This document shows positions 1-5,087 of a stretch of DNA of 5,128 nt, piece by piece. The notes under the pieces are model-generated. The model was not told the origin of the DNA and did not search any database. It saw only the letters and a program-made list of their open reading frames with translations. Within the stretch, counting starts at the first letter, position 1, and each line of letters opens with the position of its first letter. The DNA comes from Candidatus Falkowiibacteriota bacterium (GTDB lineage Bacteria > Patescibacteria > ABY1 > BM507 > UBA12075), in the NCBI GenBank assembly GCA_030636285.1, contig DAOVXE010000066.1, positions 1 to 5,128 of the forward strand, written 5' to 3'. The position numbers and the translations under genes are program-made.

Positions 1-225
1 AAGTTTCTTTTTTATACCGCGCTAGGTTCCGGGCTATGGACAATTGTTTTAGCGGTCTTCGGTTACGTATTCGGCGCTAACCAGGATATCTGGATGCAAT
101 ATTATGATGATTTTAAGCACATTATTTATTTTGTTTTTGGACTGTTTGTTTTGTTAGTATTTGGGTACTGGATAATATTAATAATTAAGAAGCAAAAATT
201 TAAAAATCCAAATGATAAAAATTAA
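1..225 (+). CDS. DedA/VTT-like membrane protein, C-terminal fragment
   Basis: The gene enters from the left edge; the last 74 codons are visible and end in TAA at 223-225. The visible part begins with a hydrophobic stretch containing ALGSGLWTIVLAVFGYVFG (residues 7-25 of the fragment), which matches the conserved last part of the DedA/SNARE-associated (VTT) domain. A short polar loop follows, then a clear membrane helix at about residues 41-63 and a basic tail. DedA proteins are inner-membrane proteins linked to envelope homeostasis, lipid carrier recycling and proton-motive-force maintenance; the substrate here cannot be told. The last residues (KNPNDKN) are encoded by a copy of the intergenic 18-bp repeat, so the natural C-terminus has probably been remodelled by that repeat. 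The gene converges on def. The family call is fairly sure, but it rests on a fragment without the catalytic or transport core. Confidence 0.72.
   Translation, partial: KFLFYTALGSGLWTIVLAVFGYVFGANQDIWMQYYDDFKHIIYFVFGLFVLLVFGYWIILIIKKQKFKNPNDKN
202..219. repeat. 18-bp direct repeat, copy 1 (inside the end of the DedA-like gene)
   Basis: AAAAATCCAAATGATAAA occurs here and again, identically, at 241-258. A degenerate relative (TTAAATGATAAATC) lies between them at 222-235. This copy overlaps the last codons and stop region of the DedA-like gene. Short repeats of the CCAAATGA(C/T)AAA kind scattered between genes are familiar to me from candidate-phylum genomes, but that is memory and was not searched. 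Confidence 0.8.
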
Positions 226-318
226 ATGATAAATCAAATAAAAAATCCAAATGATAAATAATACTTAGATTTTTGAATTTGTCATTGAATTGACATTTGA
301 GTTTTGTCATTTGGAATT
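204..318. terminator. Imperfect inverted repeat between convergent genes, probable bidirectional terminator
   Basis: The left half is made of CCAAATGATAAA-like units. The right half (about 270-318) reads TTTTGTCATTTGG, GACATTTGA and TTTGTCATTGA, which are the same units in reverse complement. The best stem pairs 208-220 with 302-314, with one T/G wobble. Weaker pairing continues inward almost to the centre. T-runs follow on both sides: TTTTTT at 329-334 on the plus strand, and on the minus strand the T-rich complement of 202-206. The def stop codon is at 324-326, right beside it. Placement between two converging genes fits a shared terminator. The stem is AT-rich and imperfect, so its strength is uncertain. 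Confidence 0.5.
241..258. repeat. 18-bp direct repeat, copy 2
   Basis: Perfect second copy of the 18-bp motif at 202-219, 39 bp further on. It lies in the gap between the convergent DedA-like and def genes and belongs to the left half of the inverted repeat at about 204-318. Confidence 0.8.
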
Positions 319-323
319 ATTAA

Positions 324-824
324 CTATATTTTTTCCTTATTCCCTGTCTTAAAATTCTTTATTTCTTTTATTCCCCGTGCTTTATCTATAAACAATATTC
401 CATCCAGATGATCTATTTCATGCTGGAATATACGCGCTAATAAACCCTGAGCTTTAATAGTGTGTTCCCTTCCTTTTTGATCCACGTAAGTACACGTGGT
501 TTTTTTGTGCCTTTTAACGTCGCCGTATTTATCCGGAACCGAAAGACAGCCTTCCTGGCCCCATTCTTTAAGGATTGATTTTTTTGTCAGCACCGGGTTT
601 ATAATACACATTGACCCGTCCCTGGTTTCAACTATTATCATCCGGATATTTTTTCCGATTTGCGGGGCAGCCAGGCCCACCCCGTCCTTTTTTTGCATAG
701 TTAAAGCCATGTTGCTAATCAATTTTTGAAATTCAGGCGTTTTTATACGCTCAATATCTATTTCTTTAGATTTTTTCCGCAATATTGGGTTAGGATCAAT
801 TATGATATTTAATATTTTAGACAT
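324..824 (-). CDS. def: Peptide deformylase
   Basis: This cytoplasmic metalloenzyme removes the formyl group from the initiator methionine of new proteins as they leave the ribosome. At 166 residues it has the usual length of a bacterial deformylase. All three signature motifs are intact: GVGLAAPQ (residues 48-55), EGCLS (91-95, metal ligand Cys93) and HEIDH (135-139, metal ligands His135 and His139, catalytic Glu136). The start, with N-terminal sequence MSKILNIIIDPNPILRKKS, matches where family members begin. The stop is TAG. No Shine-Dalgarno sequence precedes the ATG, and the likely -10 box ends only six bases before it, which suggests a leaderless mRNA. No methionyl-tRNA formyltransferase (fmt) gene, a frequent neighbour of def elsewhere, is visible here. 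The gene converges on the DedA-like gene and diverges from the repeat-protein operon. The identification is near certain. Confidence 0.97.
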   Translation of the reverse strand: MSKILNIIIDPNPILRKKSKEIDIERIKTPEFQKLISNMALTMQKKDGVGLAAPQIGKNIRMIIVETRDGSMCIINPVLTKKSILKEWGQEGCLSVPDKYGDVKRHKKTTCTYVDQKGREHTIKAQGLLARIFQHEIDHLDGILFIDKARGIKEIKNFKTGNKEKI

Positions 825-830
825 GTATTT

Positions 831-860
831 ATTGTAAAAATTTATTATGCAATGTGTCTA
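831..860 (-). promoter_or_regulatory. Probable def promoter, placed for a leaderless mRNA
   Basis: Read on the minus strand, TAGACA (860-855) resembles the -35 consensus at five of six bases. TACAAT (836-831) matches the -10 consensus at five of six, with an 18-bp spacer. Transcription would start about seven bases beyond the -10 box, at or within a base or two of the A of the def ATG (824). No ribosome-binding site lies in between. This is inferred from sequence alone; AT-rich DNA gives chance -10 boxes, but the paired -35 supports it. Confidence 0.45.
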
Positions 861-866
861 TCAATT

Positions 867-1021
867 ACTCATGTTACGCACTTATCACGTGAAAAAAGTT
901 ATAATTAATGTAATTTAAACAAAAACGAGGATAAGAACAAGTTTTATCTTAGCATTTTTGTTTAAATTACATTAATTATAACTTTTTCTAAGGTAAAAAC
1001 ATTTAGTGCGTAAGGTGAGTT
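867..1021. mobile_element. MITE-like inverted-repeat element, about 155 bp, non-coding
   Basis: The ends are inverted copies of each other. The left end is ACTCA, two bases, then TTACGCACT (867-882). The right end is AGTGCGTAA, two bases, then TGAGT (1005-1020). Inside lie perfect 33-bp arms at 893-925 and 955-987. The right half carries about eight extra bases between outer end and inner arm, so the element is old or asymmetric. AATTA occurs on both sides (863-867 and 1022-1026) and could be a 4-5 bp target duplication, but in such AT-rich DNA this is weak. There is no open reading frame, so any mobility would need a transposase encoded elsewhere. Alternatives are a structured RNA or a large terminator/attenuator hairpin. 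I do not recognise the IS family of the ends. Confidence 0.55.
893..987. repeat. Perfect 33-bp inverted repeat with 29-nt loop
   Basis: Positions 893-925 are the exact reverse complement of 955-987, with no mismatch. The arms are flanked by A5/T5 runs and are almost entirely A+T. The 29-nt loop (926-954, beginning CGAGGATAAG) contains a short TAAGA/TCTTA pair (932-936 and 947-951). An RNA crossing this point would fold into a very long hairpin on either strand. It forms the core of the MITE-like element and separates the divergent def gene and repeat-protein operon. Confidence 0.95.
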
Positions 1022-1047
1022 AATTATATAAATTATAATAACTTAAT

Positions 1048-1075
1048 TTGCTTTATTTTACAAGCTGAATATGAT
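1048..1075 (+). promoter_or_regulatory. Possible promoter of the three-gene operon
   Basis: TATGAT at 1070-1075 matches the -10 consensus at five of six bases. TTGCTT at 1048-1053 is a poor -35, 16 bp upstream. This would give a start near 1082 and a leader of about 22 nt without a Shine-Dalgarno sequence. A perfect TATAAT also occurs at 1034-1039, with no good -35 at the right distance; it lies just outside the right end of the inverted-repeat element. Either could drive the operon. The AT-rich context makes both tentative. Confidence 0.25.
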
Positions 1076-1103
1076 AACATAGAAGTAGCATTTATTTTAA
1101 AAT

Positions 1104-2120
1104 ATGACAGATACTAATAAAATTCAGGAGCTTTGGGAGCAGTTAAAAAAACAGGGGACTGACAATGATACTCTTTGCGATCTGATCAAGACCGTGCCGT
1201 TAATCAGGGCAAAGGCCTTTGCTTTGCTTAAGGAAAAAGGGATCAACAATAATAATTTACGATTTATTATTGAGCATGTTCCTGAATTGCGTGATGAAGC
1301 CTGGGGCTTGCTGAAAAAGAATAAGCCCACCACCAATGAATTAAAAAATATAATTGAATATGTTAAGCCCTTAAGAAAAGAGGCTTGGAAGCTTTTTCTC
1401 AAAGCCAAGCCAAGTCATTTGGAAATAAGGGAAGTGGTTCGGTATGTGCGGGAATATAGATCTTTGGCCTGGAAAAAATTACTAAAGGCCAAGCCCAGAA
1501 CCCAGGATTTTCTTTATATAATTCGTTTTGTTCCGGAAATAAGGGAGCAAGCCTGGAAAAAATTGTTAAAGAAAGATCCGGACGTGGATGATCTGATGAA
1601 TTTGATCAAGTTTGTGCCGGAAATGAGAGAGCGGGCATGGGAAGAGTTTAAAAAAGTCAGGCTGGGCAATGATATGCTTCGGCGGGTTATTATTGAGGTG
1701 CCGGAATTGCGGGAAAAAGCCTGGCAGGATCTACAAGAACAAGGCGCCAGCAACGATGACCTGTGTTTTATAATGAAAGATGTTAAGGAATTGCGCCACG
1801 AAGCCTGGGCCGAATTTTATAAGAGAGAGGCCACTGGCGAGGATCTGCGTTTTGTTATAAAAAATATAAGATCCTTGCGCGGTGATGCCTGGCTTAAATT
1901 AATAGATGAAGGGGCGACTAACGATGATCTTTGTTTTGTTGTTAAGGATATTCGTTCGCTTAGACAAGAAGCCTGGGAGCGGCTGCGCGAGCAAGACCCA
2001 AGCAGGAACGAGCTTGAATTTGTGGTTAAATACGTGGAAGAGCTGCGAGGTGAAGCGCAAGAGTTGATCAATAAAAAAAATAAGATTACCTTGGAGCAGT
2101 TTAAAAAAGTATCAAGCTAA
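1104..2120 (+). CDS. Alpha-solenoid protein of eleven 28-residue repeats, function unknown
   Basis: This 338-residue protein is, apart from residues 1-11 and a 19-residue tail, a chain of eleven repeats of exactly 28 residues (12-319) with no insertion or deletion. Trp marks the repeat boundaries at 11, 67, 95, 123, 151, 179, 207, 235, 263 and 291; Phe39 and Gln319 replace it at the other two. Within a unit, position 3 is Leu/Phe, 13 mostly Leu, 16-17 aliphatic, 20 Val/Ile, 23 mostly Leu/Ile/Met, 24 always Arg, 27 always Ala and 28 Trp. A turn at positions 8-11 (often P/A-S/T-x-N/D) separates two predicted helices per unit. The pattern implies a HEAT- or LRV-like helical solenoid, typically a binding scaffold. 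The unit is shorter than TPR (34), PPR (35), Sel1 or HEAT units, and I cannot assign a named family. There is no signal peptide or membrane segment, so it is probably cytoplasmic. No Shine-Dalgarno sequence is seen. It is the first gene of a tight cluster, one base before the next start. No catalytic motif is visible. Confidence 0.9.
   Translation: MTDTNKIQELWEQLKKQGTDNDTLCDLIKTVPLIRAKAFALLKEKGINNNNLRFIIEHVPELRDEAWGLLKKNKPTTNELKNIIEYVKPLRKEAWKLFLKAKPSHLEIREVVRYVREYRSLAWKKLLKAKPRTQDFLYIIRFVPEIREQAWKKLLKKDPDVDDLMNLIKFVPEMRERAWEEFKKVRLGNDMLRRVIIEVPELREKAWQDLQEQGASNDDLCFIMKDVKELRHEAWAEFYKREATGEDLRFVIKNIRSLRGDAWLKLIDEGATNDDLCFVVKDIRSLRQEAWERLREQDPSRNELEFVVKYVEELRGEAQELINKKNKITLEQFKKVSS
1137..2060 (+). 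repeat. Eleven in-frame 84-bp coding repeats (28 aa each)
   Basis: The DNA encoding residues 12-319 of the solenoid protein is eleven units of 84 bp with unbroken phase. Units are well diverged at the DNA level but share short cores such as GAAGCCTGGG at the Glu-Ala-Trp boundary. Units 8 and 10 are especially alike (NDDLCF plus KD), which suggests a later duplication step of two units. The missing length variation argues for structural selection rather than recent slippage. Confidence 0.9.
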
Positions 2121-2121
2121 A

Positions 2122-2379
2122 ATGAAAGATAATTTTCAACAACTGGGAGATATATTCAATGCCAAGAAAACCGCGAAAGCGCCGGCTTATCAGTGGCAGG
2201 ATTTGGCGCTTAGGGTAATTAAAGAATTGCGTGTTCCGAATTTTAAGCGCAGCGCGGTTTTTAAGGTCTGCAAAGAGAATCCAAAACCGGTTATTGAGCA
2301 GGCATTAAATGACACTAAAGAACTATGTAAAATAGGGAATAAGTGGCAATATTTTTTTAAGGTTATTTCCGTTTTATAA
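2122..2379 (+). CDS. Small basic protein of unknown function
   Basis: I do not recognise a named family, though the sequence resembles conserved small orphan proteins I associate with candidate-phylum genomes (memory only). The product has 85 residues, with 16 Lys/Arg against 8 Asp/Glu. It has no signal peptide or membrane helix. After a polar N-terminus (1-20) come a probable helix around YQWQDLALRVIKEL (23-36), a PNFKRSAVFKVCK segment (39-51), another helix around PVIEQALNDTKELCK (56-70), and an aromatic end, KWQYFFKVI (74-82). Cysteines are at 50 and 69. The helical, basic character would suit nucleic-acid or acidic-protein binding, but that is inference. The start follows the previous stop by one base and the stop lies three bases before the next start. 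Without a Shine-Dalgarno sequence, translation is probably coupled to its neighbours. The consistent coding character and position support a real gene. Confidence 0.8.
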   Translation: MKDNFQQLGDIFNAKKTAKAPAYQWQDLALRVIKELRVPNFKRSAVFKVCKENPKPVIEQALNDTKELCKIGNKWQYFFKVISVL

Positions 2380-2382
2380 TTT

Positions 2383-5049
2383 ATGTTAGACAAAATATTT
2401 AAACCGAAAACAATCGCCGTGATCGGCGCCAGCGACAAAAAGGAAAGTGTTGGTTATTCGCTAATGGATAACTTGATCAATTCAGAATATGACGGCATTG
2501 TTTATCCGGTCAACATTAAGCGTGATAAAGTCCATAGTATTAAAGCCTATAACAGCGTTAAGGATATACCGGATCAGGTTGATCTGGCGATCATTGCCAC
2601 CCCGGCTAAAAGCGTGTCTCAGGTTATGCTTGAGTGCGGTGAATCAAAAGTAAGCGGCGCGGTGATAATTTCCGCCGGATTTAAAGAGGTTGGCCGGGCA
2701 GGGGAGAAGATGATGCTGGAAATACTTAAAATAGCCAGAAAGTATGACATGAGAATAATCGGCCCGAATTGCCTGGGATTTATGCGTCCGGATTCACACT
2801 TGAACGCTACTTTTGCTTCCACGGTTGCTCTACCTGGTAAATTAGCCTTTATTTCCCAGTCCGGGGCGCTGGGGACAGCCATTCTTGACTGGTCAATTAA
2901 AAATAATGTCGGTTTTCGTTATTTTGTTTCCGTTGGTTCAATGGTTGATATAAGTTTCGCGGATCTAATAGATTATTTTGGCGAGGACCCGGAAGTAAGC
3001 AGTATTTTGATATATATGGAATCATTGAAAGACGCGCGGCATTTTATGAGCGCGGCCCGGGCGTTTAGCCGGCAAAAACCGATCATTGTCCTTAAGTCCG
3101 GGCGAAGTGAAGCCGGATCAATCGCCGCCAAATCGCATACCGGGGCTATTACCGGTAATGACGCCATATTTGACGCGGCCTTTGAACGCGCCGGCATAAT
3201 CCGGGTTGATACGGTTGTCGGCCTTTTTCATACCGCCAAATCCCTGGCCATGCAGCCCCGGCCTCGCGGCCCGCGTATGGCGGTAATTACCAATGCCGGC
3301 GGGCCCGGGATCATCGCGACCGACGCTCTGGTTTATTCCGGCGGCGAGACCGCTAAACTGGAGAAAAATACTATCAGCCAATTAGATAAATTTTTGCCCG
3401 CGGCCTGGAGCCGAAATAATCCAATAGATATTCTCGGGGATGCCACTGCTGAACACTATCAGAAAAGTATGGAAATAGTGCTTAAAGACAAGAATGTTGA
3501 TTCTGTGTTGATAATACTAACCCCCCAGTCCATGACTGACCCGACAGCGGTAGCTAAAAGTTTAACTGAATTGGCCAAAGGGAGCCAAAAAACCATTTTG
3601 GCCGCCTGGATGGGCGGCTACGCGGTGGCTAAAGGCAGGGAAGTTTTGGAAAAAGGCAATATTCCGGTATATCGCCAGCCGGAAGACGCTATAAATTGTT
3701 TTATGAATATAGTAAGTTATTCACGTAATCTGGAAAGCCTTTATGAAACTCCGGCGACTATACCGCACGCTTTTAACCCAAAAATAAAAGCCAATCGTGA
3801 ATTACTGGATAATATAATCAAGTCCGGCCGCGATATTCTTACTGAGGCCGAAGCCAAAGAATTTATCGCCAATTATGAAATACCAATAGCAAAGAGCGCG
3901 ATTGCCAAAACAAAAAAACAAGCCGAGGTAATGGCAAAAAAGATCGGTTTTCCGGTTGTTATGAAGATCCTTTCACCGGATATTCTTCATAAAACAGATG
4001 TCAACGGAGTTAAGCTGAATATTAATTCAAAAATTGAGGCCGGTAAAGCCTTTGATAACATAATGGCAGGCGTTCGCGCTAAAGAACCGGATGCGTTGCT
4101 TAATGGAGTATTTATAGAAGCCATGGTTAAGAAACGATACGAGATATTGATCGGCTGTAAAAAAGATTTGATTTTCGGTCCGGCTATTGTCTTTGGTATG
4201 GGCGGGGTAGCGGTAGAGGTTTTTAAAGACACGCGTATTGGTTTGCCGCCCCTGAACATGGCTTTGGCGCACAAAATGATAAAAGATACGCGCGTTTATA
4301 AACTGCTTAAAGGCTATCGGGGTATGCCTGGCGTTGATATTACGGCAATTCAGTTTTTATTATATAAATTCGCTTATCTTGTATCGGATTTTCCTGAGAT
4401 AAAAGAAATTGATATCAATCCGTTCGCGGTTGATGAGCATGGCGGCATTGTTTTGGACGCGAAAGTTATTTTGGATAAAGCCGTAATAGGCAAAAAAATC
4501 AAGCCTTATTCTCATCTGGTAATTTCGCCTTATCCCAAAGAGCATATATCAAAATTTACAATGAAAAATAAAAAGAAAGTTATGATCCGCCCGATCCGCC
4601 CCGAGGACGAGCCAATGGAGGCGGAGCTGTTTAAAACCTTTTCTAAAGAAACCGAGCGCCACCGTTTTTTCGGTCCGATCAAAGAAATAAGCCATGAGCT
4701 TTTGGAACGTTATACGCAGATTGATTACGCGCGCGAAATGGCCTTGATCGCGGAAATGAAGATAAAAAATCAGAAAAAAATGATCGGCGTGGTTCGTTTA
4801 ATTGGCGACCCGTATGGCAGGAAGGCCGAATTTGCCATTGTGGTCGGCGATCCCTGGCAGGGACTTGGGCTGGGAAAGCATTTTAGCGATTTGATCCTGA
4901 AGATCGCCAAAGACCGTGGCTACAGAAAAGTGTTTGCCAAATATTATAAAGACAATAAAATAATGGAGCATATTTTCAAGCAGCACGATTTTAAAATAAG
5001 CGATTTTGATCGGAAAACCAAGTATGCCGAATTAATGTTGAAATCATAA
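2383..5049 (+). CDS. ADP-forming acyl-CoA (acetyl-CoA) synthetase fused to GNAT acetyltransferase (PatZ/Pat architecture)
   Basis: This 888-residue cytoplasmic protein has the domain order and length of PatZ/Pat. A CoA-binding Rossmann domain comes first (about 1-130; VIGAS 13-17, GPNCLGF 127-133). Next are the alpha-type ligase domain (about 150-290; SQSGALG 158-164, SHTGA 251-255), a further ligase domain (about 295-440), an ATP-grasp beta-type half (about 483-705; LHKTDVNGV 535-543, EIDINPF 675-681) and a GNAT domain (about 732-888; acetyl-CoA loop QGLGLG 826-831, candidate base Glu816). ADP-forming synthetases convert acyl-CoA, ADP and phosphate to acid, ATP and CoA through phosphohistidines. 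His252 and His536 occupy both expected positions, so this half may be active. Pat-type proteins instead acetylate lysines, for example on acetyl-CoA synthetase. The motif around His536 has Asn541 where Gly is usual (HKTDVGGV). The start lies three bases after the preceding stop, without a Shine-Dalgarno sequence. Acyl substrate preference cannot be read from sequence. The architecture is certain; the dual activity is inferred. Confidence 0.95.
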   Translation: MLDKIFKPKTIAVIGASDKKESVGYSLMDNLINSEYDGIVYPVNIKRDKVHSIKAYNSVKDIPDQVDLAIIATPAKSVSQVMLECGESKVSGAVIISAGFKEVGRAGEKMMLEILKIARKYDMRIIGPNCLGFMRPDSHLNATFASTVALPGKLAFISQSGALGTAILDWSIKNNVGFRYFVSVGSMVDISFADLIDYFGEDPEVSSILIYMESLKDARHFMSAARAFSRQKPIIVLKSGRSEAGSIAAKSHTGAITGNDAIFDAAFERAGIIRVDTVVGLFHTAKSLAMQPRPRGPRMAVITNAGGPGIIATDALVYSGGETAKLEKNTISQLDKFLPAAWSRNNPIDILGDATAEHYQKSMEIVLKDKNVDSVLIILTPQSMTDPTAVAKSLTELAKGSQKTILAAWMGGYAVAKGREVLEKGNIPVYRQPEDAINCFMNIVSYSRNLESLYETPATIPHAFNPKIKANRELLDNIIKSGRDILTEAEAKEFIANYEIPIAKSAIAKTKKQAEVMAKKIGFPVVMKILSPDILHKTDVNGVKLNINSKIEAGKAFDNIMAGVRAKEPDALLNGVFIEAMVKKRYEILIGCKKDLIFGPAIVFGMGGVAVEVFKDTRIGLPPLNMALAHKMIKDTRVYKLLKGYRGMPGVDITAIQFLLYKFAYLVSDFPEIKEIDINPFAVDEHGGIVLDAKVILDKAVIGKKIKPYSHLVISPYPKEHISKFTMKNKKKVMIRPIRPEDEPMEAELFKTFSKETERHRFFGPIKEISHELLERYTQIDYAREMALIAEMKIKNQKKMIGVVRLIGDPYGRKAEFAIVVGDPWQGLGLGKHFSDLILKIAKDRGYRKVFAKYYKDNKIMEHIFKQHDFKISDFDRKTKYAELMLKS

Positions 5050-5077
5050 TATTTTATTTAGAAAATATTTGTTTTTT
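5048..5077 (+). terminator. Weak AT-only hairpin with T-run after the operon
   Basis: AATATTTT (5048-5055) pairs perfectly with AAAATATT (5062-5069) around a six-base loop. It is followed by TGTTTTTT, with six Ts at 5072-5077. The stem starts inside the stop codon of the synthetase gene. The form is that of an intrinsic terminator, but eight A-T pairs without any G-C make a weak one, so read-through is likely. Confidence 0.4.
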
Positions 5078-5087
5078 GTGTTATAAT
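5058..5087 (+). promoter_or_regulatory. Extended -10 promoter for a gene beyond the right edge
   Basis: TGTTATAAT at 5079-5087 is a perfect TGn-TATAAT extended -10. TTAGAA at 5058-5063 is a partial -35 (three of six) with an 18-bp spacer. It overlaps the hairpin that follows the synthetase gene. Transcription would start near 5094. The rest of the window to 5128 is AT-rich and shows no start of a gene I can support, so the target lies outside. Confidence 0.45.

Noticed and set aside
202..258. CRISPR-like direct repeats
   Set aside because: There are only two perfect 18-bp copies plus degenerate ones, arranged as an inverted repeat with A+T filler between them and no cas genes. This does not form an array.
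496..729. Plus-strand open frame antisense to def
   Set aside because: The deformylase on the other strand has all catalytic motifs; this frame is its shadow.
885..892. TCACGTGA palindrome as an operator
   Set aside because: It is a perfect 8-bp palindrome but single-copy here, located in the left part of the inverted-repeat element and not next to a recognisable regulator gene. Chance cannot be excluded.
825..1103. Hidden small gene or tRNA in the 279-bp gap
   Set aside because: No frame with a credible start and length, and no cloverleaf with a TTC-type T-loop, is visible. The space is accounted for by promoters and the inverted-repeat element.
1124..2071. Minus-strand open frames antisense to the repeat protein
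   Set aside because: The three frames repeat the same Ser-rich pattern (for example SQAS and SGT) because they are the complement of the 84-bp repeats. They have no promoter context and do not resemble any protein family.
1104..2120. TALE-like DNA-binding repeat code
   Set aside because: TALE units are 33-35 residues, near-identical, with a hypervariable pair. These are 28 residues and broadly diverged, without two isolated variable positions.
2619..4986. Minus-strand open frames under the synthetase gene
   Set aside because: All lie opposite conserved domains of the synthetase and GNAT parts and match no protein family; they are antisense shadows.
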